This document shows, one piece after another, positions 12,374-26,530 of a stretch of DNA of 64,000 bases (positions are counted from its first letter, which is position 1; the number at the start of each line of letters is the position of its first letter). The notes under the pieces are model-generated. The model was not told the DNA's origin, made no database searches, and worked only from the letters and a program-made list of their open reading frames with translations. Made by a program: the position numbers and the translations under genes. This stretch comes from Quillaja saponaria. Lineage: Eukaryota > Streptophyta > Magnoliopsida > Fabales > Quillajaceae. The stretch is from positions 1,275,001 to 1,339,000 of the forward strand of contig CM055605.1 of NCBI GenBank assembly GCA_029379385.1. The letters are read 5' to 3'.

Positions 12374-13618
12374 TTTCAATGAAATCATTTGCCCTTTGTA
12401 TGTATTTTGAGTTTAGGACTCTGCTTGTTCCTTTGATGGATAAGTAGAAAATCAAAGTATTTTAATTAATGTAACTTTATGTTTGGTTTGTCTGTGAATC
12501 TGATTGATCTTCTCTTAGCATCTGTAATATCTTTCTTGAGTTCTTTGTGCATTAGGATTTTGTATTGAAAAGTCAAATTTTGATCTTTTGGTTAATGGTG
12601 ATAAGCATGAGGATACATAAAGGCCCCAACGAAGCAAAAAGAATGGTAAAGGAATCAACTACGAGATGGGGCTACTGTGGATTTATTCACTGAAAACTAA
12701 GATAACTAAAAATTTGAGAGAATTGCTTTTTGATAGATGAGTGAAATGTGAAATGAATTTCACCTAAAATTCTTTCAATCATGAAAGATTTTCTTACACA
12801 AAATACTTTATTCTTTTTATTTTTGTGGCAAAATGTACCATTAATTTTTTATAAAGATTCGGACTCCACCTTCATATTTCTCAAAATCTTGATATCCAAA
12901 GGCAAGAAAGGAGAAAGAAAAATGCACTTTAAAAAAGGGAAAAATTCCATTCGAGGAACTGAGTTATGACTGTATAATGAATTACTGTTTGGAACATGTT
13001 TCAACTAGAGAGGAAGACTGCATCAATTAACTAAAGAATCCTTAAAGAGATTTAAGGCAAACCAGCAACCAGTAGGACTTTGAATCATCTGCCAGACAAC
13101 TTAATAGGGCTGCAACCTGAACCTGTGGCATGAGGTTTTGCCAAAAAAAAAAAAAAAAAAAACCAATTGCTCTCCCAAAATATACTTAATACCATAACAA
13201 ATTATTGTGTCTCTTTTATACATGAACTTCTCGACAGACGATCTGGATCCTGATAAAATCTCGACTCTCAACTGCTCTGAACAACAAATTGTAACGAAGC
13301 ATTCTGTACTTGTGACCAGATATTTCATGACAATTAGTTAAAAGATACTAACTAAAAAACAAATAAGGAGCAATGTGCTTCCCATAAGGTAAGGAAACAT
13401 CCTTGTCATTAAGCTGGAAATTTAACTGCCTGTGTACACTAAATTTTGTAACTTCTTTTGTTGTTCGGAGTGAGGACTGGGGGGAGTTGGGAAGCAGCAT
13501 AAAAGAAAAGATATTGCATGACAGATTAAAATTACATCACTAATTACCTAACACTGCATCTCAGCAGAAGGCAACATTCAAGCATGTAATGCATGGACTA
13601 ACGGAGTCCTCCTGGATG
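12374..13618. other. Intergenic: H2A 3' flank and RRM-gene 3' flank
   Basis: The genes at either side converge here, so both 3' UTRs should fall in this stretch. A run of about 20 A lies at 13142-13161. No coding sequence is recognised. Confidence 0.5.
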
Positions 13619-15070
13619 TCAAGAGGTAGGATCTCCATCTCTTCTAGTCTTTGCAAATTCGACAAATATCAGCCTGCCATCAACTATCTGAGCCATGTTT
13701 ACAAGTAGATGATTAGGACAGAAGTCAATTAAAAGCCAATTGTCCAGTATAACCAGTAAAGATGCCCAGCTCATTGGTTGACACTTTTCCTGACAATTTT
13801 CAGCATTTTGTTTTTGGCTAGTAGGGCTGGTGGAAGAATTTGGATAAATACATTAGAGAGAAGCTGCCTGATAACAAGAAATTTAAGGTGATCTGTATCT
13901 TCTGTTTGCCTACACCATCGCATGCCAAACTGTGCGATTATTTCTGCAATGTGTGTGCAGTGAAACAAAGAATAAGAGAAAAGGGAAGACAACTGGTCCT
14001 AGTTCATATTCAGAATTCTCATGAATCATATGTTTTGTTTTTGAATGCATAAAGATGGCACTTTCTATGTCTATTAACAGTTTGAAAGATCGGTTGTAGT
14101 GTAGAACATTATTTTCCTTCATAACAGATTGTACAGACAAAAGCAAAGAGAATGTTTCCGTCTGATAACATATAGATTCTTTTTCATCATAAAAGGATAT
14201 CTGATAAGTACTGTAAACATAACTAAAATGAGAGCACAGAGCTTTCCAGTTTAGATGGTCTTCTTACAAGAATTATTGTAGAACTAGAATCATAGGACAA
14301 AAAAAGAAGTATAGTAGAACAAGCAATATGCTATATAAATTCTCTTAAGACTTCTATCCACTCTCTTTTTTCTTGGTGGTTCCATTTTACCTCCACTGTG
14401 TAAAGGCAGTAACTCAAGGACTACATGACACTTTGTGTTGATGTATCGAGCAGCCTCCAAAGAGGAAAGAAGCAGGTTTTCTGTAGATAGAATCCTCAGT
14501 TCCCAAATAATAGTCCTCTGGTGGGTCGACCATATTGCTACTATGAGTCTAATAATTGGGAAAATCACATCTAATCCAACCATGTCACCAAAACACAAAT
14601 AGTTTTACCTAAATTGCATCGAGTTAACCTATGTACCACAGTTCTACAATTTCACACTCAGTGACGGCCAGAGAAAATTACCCGGCCATTCATGGCTTTC
14701 ACAGCCTTCGCTGCTTCAATTTCTGACTCGTACGTAACAAAACCAAACCCTTTAGGCCTTTGAGTTATCGGGTCTTTCACTAGCCTAGCTGAACATAGTA
14801 AAACCAAAAACCCGAAAACATAAATCCAGTGATAGGTAAACAAAAATCAACAACATCTGAGTAGAGAAAACAGTTATATAGCGTACCTTCTGTGATTACT
14901 CCAAATCGAGAAAACAAGCTCTTCAGGTGGTCATTCGTGGTGTACGATGATAATCCTAAGCAAGAAGACAATAATCAAAACTAGGGCTTTCAACCAAAAA
15001 ATAGTTTACAAATCACAGGGAAAGAGAAACAACTGCTGACGAAGAGATGGGTGCCGATTCTTTTGGCCAT
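13619..15070 (-). CDS. Small single-RRM RNA-binding protein
   Basis: Compact RNA-binding protein made of one RRM. Minus-strand exons: 15034-15070, 14887-14955, 14682-14788 and 13619-13687 (37, 69, 107 and 69 nt), giving 93 residues. It starts MAKRIGTHLFVSRLSSYTTN, where LFVSRL is RNP2. RNP1 is KGFGFVTY, in exon 3. Exon 4 completes the last strand with IVDGRLIFVEFAKTRRDG. All joins keep phase with GT-AG borders: AGCA|GTTGTT, ACAGAAG|GTACGC and GGCCGG|GTAATT. Reading through the third intron would end the protein at NGRVIFSGRH and lose the last strand. It resembles plant small RNA-binding proteins, some of which are organellar; no transit peptide is visible here, so the location is unknown. Confidence 0.88.
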
Positions 15071-15648
15071 TTCAGCTTCGTTTCTCAGGTCCAAAACAGA
15101 AGTAGATGTCTCTGCTCTGCAATCTAGCAGGTAAAAATAGTCCAACATAGAAATATACTCAATCTCTTCAAATGGGCTTATAATTAGCTTTATTTAGACT
15201 TCGACCCACCGAATTACCTCAACTTTTTTATAAATCCATAATCAACGGGACCAAACTGTGATAAAGCATAAACCTCACCATCCCTTTTGTGCGACAAAAC
15301 CAAAAAAGTAATCCTGCAAGTGTAACTGACCCGATAAATTAACGTTTTCTATCCGGGTTCTTCAAAGAAAGAGAAAAAAGATTCTGAAAGAGAAAGAAAA
15401 TCAATTTGGAAGAAATTAATTGGAACAAGTACTACATCAAATATCTTATATGCATTACAAATTCAGCACTGAAAATTATATATGATCCAACTTAAATTCT
15501 ACCCCTAACCTAGACAAATGGATCGAGTAGATCCATATTCTTGAATCACAAACCCGAGTTTCTAAACAAAAGCAAACCAAAATAGAGAAATCAAAAGAGA
15601 AACTTAGACCACAACTAGCTACTACCACCCCCTGTTCAATTACAAGAT
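15071..15648. other. Intergenic: RRM-gene promoter and H2B 3' flank
   Basis: About 580 bp between two minus-strand genes. It should hold the RRM gene leader and promoter and the 3' UTR of H2B. No clear TATA box for the RRM gene and no other gene are seen. Confidence 0.5.
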
Positions 15649-16098
15649 TCAAGAACTAGTAAATTTGGTGACCGCCTTTGTGCCTTCAGACACCGCATGC
15701 TTGGCCAATTCCCCAGGCAAGACAAGTCTCACAGCGGTTTGAATCTCCCTGGAAGTAATTGTAGGCTTCTTGTTGTACCTAGCGAGCCTAGAGGACTCCT
15801 GAGCAAGCTTCTCAAAGATATCGTTAATAAAGCTATTCATGATACCCATGGCTTTACTGGAGATACCAATATCTGGGTGAACTTGCTTGAGAACCTTGAA
15901 GATGTAAATCTTGTAGGTCTCGGTGCTCTTCTTGCTCCTCTTCTTCTTCTTGTCCCCAGCGGCAGTGCCGCCTTCCTTAGGGAGCTTCTTTCCAGCCTTG
16001 GGTTTTTTCTCAGCAGGCGGAGCCTTTTCTGCCACCGTCGATTTCTTCTCCTCCGCGGGCTTCTTCTCAGCAGGCTTCTTCTCAGCCTTGGGAGCCAT
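15649..16098 (-). CDS. Histone H2B, intact
   Basis: Core histone H2B of 149 residues, intronless, as is usual for plant H2B. The N-terminal tail is rich in lysine, alanine and glutamate ([20 protein letters not shown]). The histone fold runs from [20 protein letters not shown] through [20 protein letters not shown] to [20 protein letters not shown]. The C-terminus AVTKFTSS carries the lysine that is monoubiquitinated in plants (residue 145 here). A TATA box at 16201-16210 and an octamer-like motif at 16249-16256 lie upstream. It serves as the reference for the broken copy at 1-335. Open frames on the other strand over this gene are not real. Confidence 0.97.
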   Translation of the reverse strand: MAPKAEKKPAEKKPAEEKKSTVAEKAPPAEKKPKAGKKLPKEGGTAAGDKKKKRSKKSTETYKIYIFKVLKQVHPDIGISSKAMGIMNSFINDIFEKLAQESSRLARYNKKPTITSREIQTAVRLVLPGELAKHAVSEGTKAVTKFTSS

Positions 16099-16200
16099 TA
16101 GGAATTGAAATTTAGAGAGGAAAAAGTAGGTTTTGCAGTCTAGACGAATGAAACGAATCTGTGTAATCGAATTGTGAATGTGGAATGCGTTTGGGGAAGT

Positions 16201-16210
16201 TATTTATATA
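16201..16210 (-). promoter_or_regulatory. TATA box of the intact H2B gene
   Basis: Reads TATATAAATA on the minus strand, about 100 bp before the H2B start codon. Confidence 0.7.
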
Positions 16211-16248
16211 GAAGGGTTTGTGACAGCTTATTGGCTTATGGAGTATCA

Positions 16249-16256
16249 CGCTGATC
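16249..16256. promoter_or_regulatory. Octamer-like histone promoter motif
   Basis: CGCTGATC on the + strand, 7 of 8 bases of the plant histone octamer CGCGGATC, placed just upstream of the H2B TATA box. Confidence 0.4.
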
Positions 16257-17580
16257 GATGACCTGGGACATATTTGTCCGTTAATAGTTGTGAATAGAAT
16301 ACATTAATCAACGGTCAAGATGTGGGCTATTGAATGATGATGTACTTGGTGGTGCGGATTGATGAGTTGGCCGTTTGTTATTCGATGGATTAATAAATGG
16401 ACGGTTTTGATCTCACTTAGTGTAGGCATTGGTGTCTGCGCCTTCTTTAAGTTTTAACCAAAAAAAAAAAAGACAAGGGGAGGGAACCCCTCACCTCGCT
16501 AATTTTGTCTGAAATTTTTCAAATTTGTTATTGCAATGGTCGAGCGCCCTATGTTATGTTATGCAAGGCTTCAACTTAAATGGATTTAGTTGTAATAATT
16601 TCATTCATACGTGACCATTCATTATTATAAATCTCTTTTACTAAGTTCTCGTGGGCAATAAATTAAATGTTTATAAAGAATTTCAGGTATAAACAAATCA
16701 TCACATGAGATATATCGTAAATTTTTTGTAGTAATGTGTATTAAGACTATTGACCAACTTTCTTTCGTTCACAAAATATATAATTGTAAATTTTTATTGT
16801 AGTTATAATTATATACTTATAAGATCAAATAATTATCACGAATAACTTAAATTGAAAAAGATATTACAATATTTAAATTTTTACATGTCTTTTATTAAAT
16901 AAGATATGATTATGTCACAATGCATCTCTAAGATATGAGATGGCTCGTTATTTTCTCTCTAATTTCTTTAACTTGTTAACTTACCACTACTAATACTATG
17001 TGAATAGTATGAATTGCACGTATGCATATTCAAGATATTTGTTTTTTTTACGTGTAAGCGCCAATTTCGATGAACCAACAAAAAAAAAAAATTTATATTA
17101 TGGGGCCGCGGTGAGGGTGCCCACTATCCAGAGTTTGAACTCTGAACCCACGATACTCTGGGTTTAGATAGGTCCAGGTCACAAAGTGTCAAAAACTAGA
17201 AGTGGGAGTAAGCAAACCAAGCCGAAGGTCCAAAACGGGGAGTTTGACAACAAACATAGTTTCCTAAGTTATCATAATTCATAAACAACATTTTTGTGTA
17301 AAATTAGAAGACATATATAAACATAAACGAGCAAAGGAACCTGTTAAAGGAAACCATAAACAAGATCAGAATCTTCAACAATAAATATTTTAATTAATAT
17401 TTCATCATTCCAGCTAATAAAGTAATAACAAAGAGGAAGCTTGCTAGCTAGGAATTACTCAAAACCCTTTTTTTTTTTTCTTTCCATTCTATGAGAATAC
17501 AATATATTAACTCATATAATAATCCTGTTTAATTGCTAAAGATGTACTGCCAAAGGATCTTCAGTTGCCCAAAAAAGTTC

Positions 17581-17685
17581 TCAAACTTCTCCGACCGATC
17601 GACAACTTACAGGTATTCTGTCATCGTCTTCTTCATCATCACCACCATTGATGTCCATGCAGCTGTATGCCCAACTGGGAGCCAT
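17581..17685 (-). CDS. Doubtful small acidic protein or first exon
   Basis: From ATG at 17685 the minus strand reads MAPSWAYSCMDINGGDDEED and stops after 34 residues. A good donor (CCT|GTAAGT) lies inside, so this could be the first exon of a spliced gene, but I cannot place a second exon. I do not recognise the product and it may be chance. Confidence 0.15.
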   Translation of the reverse strand: MAPSWAYSCMDINGGDDEEDDDRIPVSCRSVGEV

Positions 17686-19504
17686 GGATATGTATGACTC
17701 TTCAGTCCTGATGATCAAAGAGAATGAGAGCGGGGGGGGTTTTATTTTGAGAGGTATAAAGGAGAGTAGGTATCTCTTTGTATTGTGGAGATGGGATATC
17801 TCCAAGCATATGCTTCGAGCATTAATAAAATGGCCCATAAATATTCTTTCCCCATTTGCTTTTTTATATCCTTTTTGATTTCTGACTATAATTATATTGC
17901 TGAATGTAGGTGCAACTAAAGGTTCCTTCTAGATAATTGTTTATATCAAACCCTATATTAATTATTAAAATGGATATTTCTCACGAGCATGAACTTGTAA
18001 ACATTATTGGATAAGTTCATTTACTTAGTACCAAAGCTTCCAGTGAACTTGTTTTAATTATTGGATACATCATGTGAGACATTTTAGGTAGAAAGTGTCA
18101 CTGTAAATTAGTACTGTATATAATATATAATCAGTTTGGAACAATTTAAGCATCAAATTAAGGAAGCCTGACTTTAAATTTTAATGAAAATTTTTGGATG
18201 TTAAGCCTCAGACGTGCATTTCGAATATCTTTGAGGATTCCACGTATAAGATTGCCTTGAGAAATATCATAAAAGCTAGTAAAAATATAAATCAGTGAAT
18301 TACAGATGACTTTTTTCATAGTAGAAAAACGGAATATATAGGAAAGAATAGGCAAGCAAGTATCACATACCTCGTGTAAAACTCACTTACGGTATATAGG
18401 GGCATAAAATTATAAAATTTAATTCAATTTTATTATAATTGAAAATTATTAAAATTAGAACTTATGAATTTGGATTACAAACAAAAAAAATTAGACTAGG
18501 AAACAATAATTCTTAATTATGGTTGTTTCGAAGGTGACGTATATTCATATTATGTGATTTATGATTGCGTTGTATTGGTATTTGAATATTCGACAGTGGT
18601 TATCATTATCTTTATTAGTCATGACAATAATTGTCTAATTGTCTTCATCTCCTTCGATCTCTATAATGATTCACGTTGTCTTCGCCGAGTTCCAATGGTA
18701 ATAGTCAATGCATCTAATGGTCGATTATTGTGGAGGGTGGTGGCCGACAAAGAAGGGTGAGAAGGTTGTCGATGAATAGTGACCAACAATATAACGTGCA
18801 TGATGTGTCACCATACTTTCATAAAATAGTTTGGATGCAAAGAATGATATATATTTGGACATGATTGATGATGAAAATTATTCAGAACTATTTTTTGTAA
18901 GAAATTATCTATAAAAGTTGAAAATTATGTTTTACAATTGCTTCTCCATTCTTTATAATTAAATTGAGAATTTTAATTTTAAAATATACATTAAAAAGGA
19001 AAATTAATATTAAATAGTCCAATTTTAATTTAATTCCATAAATTTAAAGGGAGCCTTAATCATTTTCATTCACGATATATTTACTTTCCTTCATAAAAAT
19101 TTCAATTTGTAGTTACCTTAAAGGAGAACAAAAATGAACTAGTCTTAATTAGAGATGTTTCTAGTTTTTTGACAATATAATATAGTTAAATTTGTTATAA
19201 ATCATTTAAATTTGTGATCTTATAAATTTAATTTTATTTAAAATTTATTAAATTTAAATTTCTGACATTACAGAAATTCTCGATAGCTGCATTTAAATAT
19301 ACCTTTTCTCTAAGCTTTTAACCTCTTCTAAAGTGAAGCATACACAGGAAATGAGGTCTAAGAACAGTTTAATTCTATGACAGTTACAACTTTAACGGCT
19401 TTGTCACACAGATACAAGACATTATCTTTTTTTTTGGGTAAGGATACAAAACATTATTATTACCAATTCCATTTTACACATGTTCCAAGTAACAGAGGGA
19501 GACA

Positions 19505-19613
19505 GTGCGCACTTTAGCCACTTAATTCCTGGAGATGCTGGTGTTCACAGTGAGGGTTGTGCGCACAGGAGGAAAAAAGTAATTTAGAGAGATAGTGTGC
19601 GCACTTTAGCCAC
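19505..19613. repeat. Directly repeated GC-rich motif upstream of the Rab gene
   Basis: GTGCGCACTTTAGCCAC occurs exactly at 19505-19521 and again at 19597-19613, each after a similar purine-rich stretch. A third partial TGTGCGCAC lies at about 19558-19565. It may be a small tandem duplication within the promoter. Confidence 0.6.
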
Positions 19614-19788
19614 CCATCACGGAGGAGCTTTCAAAGTTGAGAACAGCTACAGGTTGTCTTCTTTCTTTTATTTTTAAATTAAATAAAATTGACAACCTTT
19701 CTGTCTCTCTCTAAATCCCCATTGTCATTCAGTTCTGAGCTTTCGGAGATCCCTCTCTCTCCCACTCTGTTTTGTTCATTTCCGATCT

Positions 19789-19890
19789 GGTATCTTTCTC
19801 TTTCGCGCTCTCTCTGTCTATTGTGCTTTATTGGTGTTTGTGTAAATGCTTAAGTGATTCTGATGCATGTTTCTTTTGGATTATATGCAG
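19789..19890 (+). other. Probable 5' UTR intron of the Rab gene
   Basis: Donor CTG|GTATCT near 19788 and acceptor ATATGCAG at 19883-19890, followed by 27 bases of leader before the ATG. The preceding leader is CT-rich. Confidence 0.5.
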
Positions 19891-19917
19891 AGAGGAATAT
19901 CTTTCTGATACAAGTTG

Positions 19918-22328
<2,411 letters not shown>

Positions 22329-22979
22329 GGACATTTACTCTAGTTGCGGGCAACACTTTCATCCTAGGAGGAAAGAAAGAAAAAAAGATACTAATTGTGT
22401 GATAATGATTGATGCTTGTAATTTTTCCGGTCATTCTTTTCAAAACCTTTTAGTGTGTCAAATGTAGCTTCTTATTATTGGATAAGTTTATTCGTGCCAA
22501 ATATGGCTTTTCAAAATCTTTATTTTTCTGTAGCTCGGGAATGATCAAATATGCTTAGTTTTTTAGTAATATGTCCTTCACGAAGGTACTGCTGAGATTA
22601 GTTGAGATTTATTCATAGATCTTAGTAAAATGCTAGTTTTTGTGCATCTCACCAAAAGATGGAAAGGGTCCCTAGATATGCATATGCATTCAGTGGTACA
22701 AATTCTGCAAGAACATCTCTGCAGTGGTAAATATAAAACCAAATTTCTAGTCTATTTCAAGATATTTACAAACCTGAGGCCATTGGAATTGCCAGTGTCA
22801 ATTACTGTTTTTTGCCTAACAAAGCACCTCATCCCAATATATTAAAATCATAACCCAGTTACAAATATAATTACTTTACACTGAAAAATGGCAAGAGTAT
22901 CTGTTTGACCAAAGCCTAAAGATCAATATTTTATCATGCACCCTCCAGTCTAACGTATCTTATATTTGGACAAGGCTTG
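22329..22979. other. Intergenic between converging Rab and TDBD genes
   Basis: About 650 bp that should hold the 3' UTRs of both genes. No coding sequence is recognised. Confidence 0.5.
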
Positions 22980-25338
22980 TTAACCTATGTTCAGTTCTTC
23001 CTTCCCATAAATGCGCTGAAGCTCACGAGTTGCTGCTTGAAATGATTCTGACGGGAACAAAACGAATCACCAAGCAATAAAGAATCAAAAGTTGAAAAGC
23101 TTGTGTGGGGGGGGGGCGGGGGGGCGGGGGGGCGGGGAAGACACTTTTAAGACAATTTTGTTTACCTTTCCAAATGCGAAATGATTTTTGATTAATTGGT
23201 GCACCAAACACTGTTTGAATTGTATCAAACAACAAACTTTCAGGAGTACTCCTTAATTCTTGAACTATCTGATAAATGGTCTTCCCGTTCTCAAAGTAGA
23301 TGTGATTGTTTGGATGTTTTGTTTTGCAACCAGCATGTTGTTCAAACTCGTAAGCATTCAGAACCTAATAATAAATAACCATCCCAGGTCGTAAGACATC
23401 AAATTGCAGTGAGTTAAATGCCAATTTATTAAGATATATTTTCAAATTGGAAAAAGGTGGATAACACACCTTGGTATAGTTACAAGACTGACACCCACAA
23501 AGGTAGCCCGAACCTTTTATAATTCCACGAAGCTCCTTCATACATGGAGACAACACCCAAAATTTAGCAAACAGCAATTCAAATTGAAGCAACTAACCAA
23601 AAACAACTGAAATTTACCTCTCGCGCCAAGGAAACGTACTTCACAGGAACCCCATCAAGCATGCCAGTCGAGATCAAGCTTCTGACATTTGACGGGAAGC
23701 TGTTTGGAGCTTCTTTTTTAGCTCCTTTGAAATCTGGTTTACTCTTGGTCACAGATTCACGCTTTAGTTTAGCTACCTCGGAGGCATTTACAACTGCATT
23801 AGAATTCAATACATCCAACACTTCTTTACTGGCCGTTTCAGTTGTCTGAACAGAAGGTTGATTGAAAGAGGGATCATAATCACCAGTGGACCTGCCCAAA
23901 GGGATAATATCCTGTGCATCTGGAAACCCACCAAAAGAAATTATCTTGCCATCCTCCTTGTTAAAGGAATCACCAATTGCTATGACACTGCTATCTCCTT
24001 TAGAATAGGGAGTACCTACTGATCTGACATGAGGGTCCCCCCTGTTGTTGGTGTGTCCCCTCAAAGGGACACCATCATCCTTCTTATCATAGGCTTGCCC
24101 CATTGTTCTAGAACTCATTTCACGTTCCCTAGAGACATGACCCAGATTAGAGTTATTTTCTTGGTTATACCTATGATCATCTAGACCGTTTTCAGAATCC
24201 TTAACCTGATTGACTTTCACTTTTCTAATTCCACCAAAGTTGAAACATGTTTCGGAATCTTCAACAGCATAAGACATGGACAAGCCAAAAGATGCATCTT
24301 CACCATACTGATTGTTGTTAACATTTCTTCTCCCGTTAGAATCATCTGTAGCAACATAACATATGTTCTTTTCAGCACAGTTCACAGATCTTGATTCAGA
24401 ACCAAGCAACCTGTCAATAAATTGGTTTGGAGCTGACTGGAAAGTGGTATTGCTCTCCCAAGGAGAAAAATTTGCATTTGAAATTCCTGAGCTTGATTTT
24501 CTATTCGGATCATCCACTGCTTGCTTCTTGTTTGGCAACAATTCCACTTCACCAGCATCAACAAACCATTGAAGAGGCCGCTTTGTTTCAATTTTGGAAG
24601 GATTATCAAATGCTGTTTCCCCGTCATTAATGTGTTCCGCACTGTTAATCGTCCAAAACCCTTTGTTTTGGAAAGACTGCAGACAAAATTTCAAAAAAAC
24701 TGAATCATATTAAAAACCACACATGCACACACACAAAAACAACGTTGGGAGACATATTCAGCATATATATGAAGGAAATAATACATAATTGAGCATAAAT
24801 GTTAACAATACAGAAAGATGCAACATTTCCTGCATGGTGGACAGCTTTATTATCAGGACAGACAAAAGACACTCTTTTATAACAATTTTTCCCCATAAAT
24901 GGCAGAAACAAAGCCCGGAAATTGAACCAGCCCAACCCTGCATATAATCCATTTCAGTTTCATGGATCTGTCTTTTCTATTGTCAAGGCCTCCCAAAATC
25001 CACTCCATATATGGAGGAAACAACATTTTCAAGCCTCCAAGTGAGCCAAATTCTAATCCTTTATGCTCTTGGCAACTTTGGAAATCAAACAACAGAGACA
25101 AAACATATAAATTTGAAAAAGTAATAAGAAAATATCAATACTGTTTTGATACCAGGCCAGCATATTATAAGTTTCCTAATGTTGAGGATTTTAGAGTAAA
25201 AGTGATATACTTTGATTCAATCCGCATCCCAAATTACCACACGTCTGTAATTAGTAACCAATGATAGCATACCAAGAAATAGGAACACAGTGAAAAAACT
25301 CAAAGCTTCAGGGAAAAAAAAAATTAAAAATATACCAT
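22980..25338 (-). CDS. Tify-domain-binding-domain (TDBD) protein
   Basis: Plant-specific, probably nuclear protein of 464 residues with a C-terminal TDBD zinc-binding module. Minus-strand coding exons: 25336-25338 (ATG only), 23618-24676, 23470-23535, 23166-23364 and 22980-23047. The N-terminus SFQNKGFW and the motif PLQWFVDAGEVELLPNKKQA are typical of the family. A long, low-complexity middle is followed by SLISTGMLDGVPVKYVSLAR, then GSGYLCGCQSCNYTK and HAGCKTKHPNNHIYFENGK, with Cys and His spaced for zinc binding. It ends in a helix around ATRELQRIYGKEEL. The ATG exon sits between TTCTTCAG and ATG|GTATAT. A further 5' UTR exon with donor TTCAAG|GTAATTG probably lies near 25725-25800. The related domain occurs in chromatin and jasmonate-linked regulators; the exact role here is unknown. 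Confidence 0.85.
23107..23137. repeat. G-rich tract in the last intron of the TDBD gene
   Basis: Runs of G broken by single C over 31 bases on the + strand, so C-rich in the transcript of the minus-strand gene. It lies about 60 bp before the last acceptor. The + strand could form a G-quadruplex, and the tract will be length-variable. Confidence 0.7.
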
Positions 25339-25362
25339 GTTGTGTTGTTGCTTCTATTTCCA

Positions 25363-26530
25363 GCTGAAGAATAATAGAATATGACACCACTTCCGTCCTT
25401 TGGTCTACTACTTGCAAAAGTTGCAAAAAGTTTTTTTTTTTTTTTTTTTAAGCTCTGCTTCTCAAACGAGTGTACGGTCTTTGAAAATTCAAAACAAGTC
25501 CTGCTGAGAGAAAGCCCTGCCCTTCAAATCCTTCAGGCTCAACCTCCAAGAAGAAATAGCAGCAAAATCAGGGAGTGAAAAAAGAAACCTCAGAATCAAG
25601 CCGTAAACTTCAAAATCACACTGAGTTTTTCCAATTGAAACTTCTATCTTTGCCAAATTCACGTCAAATTAACTAAATTTCATGCCAATCTCTAGTTCTA
25701 AGATTTCGTGAAAGCAATTACCTTGAAAATGGAAATTTGGGGAAGAAATTTTGACGATCTTTACCATCAAAGATAGCCGGAAAACAAACCGGACGGTTTA
25801 TCTGTGATCAACATACGATGAAAATTCGGGCGAAACCATACCGGCGACCAATGAGACTTTTTTCAGAAAGAAAATAATTTTTTTTACTGGGTGTCTGAGA
25901 AGCACTTGATCTTTTCTCGGTGAAGGAACGAAAAAATAGGATGAGCATGAATTAAGCTGAAGTCATGGGCAGGTTCATCTTCAACGTACACGTGTAATTC
26001 GAAAAATAACTCTAAGCCGTAGATTAGAGGGAAACAAACTTATTGATGTCCATTTTCGTCTTTTCAGTTTCAATTCAGCGATTCAAGGTAAGGGGTATTC
26101 GAAACGGGTGGTTGTTAAGTAGAACCGACTCTATTAAGACGTGGCACAGTTGGCTTTGATACAGTGCGCGAAAGAGTCAAAGATCTCTTTCTTTTCTTTG
26201 TTTTTCAACCAATCAGATTAATCCACGTTGCAGGCTTTTCTAGTTCAGGTGATTCAACTCTTTTGACATCTGAATGTTTATAATTGCCACGTATCTTATT
26301 CGTGATGTCGGTATTCTCAAAATTCCAAGTAGAAATAGATACAGTAACTTTAAAAATTACATGTTTTATTCGTCCCAAGTTGATGTCGGTAATCTCAAAA
26401 TTCCGAATGGAGAAAAATAATATGAACGTTGCTCTGCAAAAATAAATAAAAATCTCATCACTGTTATAAACATATATCATACACTAAATTCCTAAATTAA
26501 AAAAAAAAAAAGGATCTAGATTCTAGAAGC
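25363..26530. other. TDBD 5' leader and promoter, then ZAT 3' flank
   Basis: Contains the likely leader exon of the TDBD gene at about 25725-25800. A short direct repeat follows: GATGTCGGTATTCTCAAAATTCC at about 26303 recurs as GATGTCGGTAATCTCAAAATTCC at about 26382. The rest is AT-rich with no recognised gene. Confidence 0.5.

Larger units (their letters stand above)
16257..19917. other. Intergenic region, 3.7 kb
   Basis: AT-rich. Holds the rest of the H2B upstream region, a GC-richer patch at about 17100-17165 with a short palindrome (CAGAGTTTGAACTCTG), a doubtful small reading frame near 17600, a repeated GC-rich motif near 19505-19613, and the 5' leader of the Rab gene. No other gene is recognised. 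Confidence 0.5.

Noticed and set aside
15697..16101. Plus-strand open frames over the H2B gene
   Set aside because: They lie opposite a clear H2B coding sequence and arise from its codon pattern.
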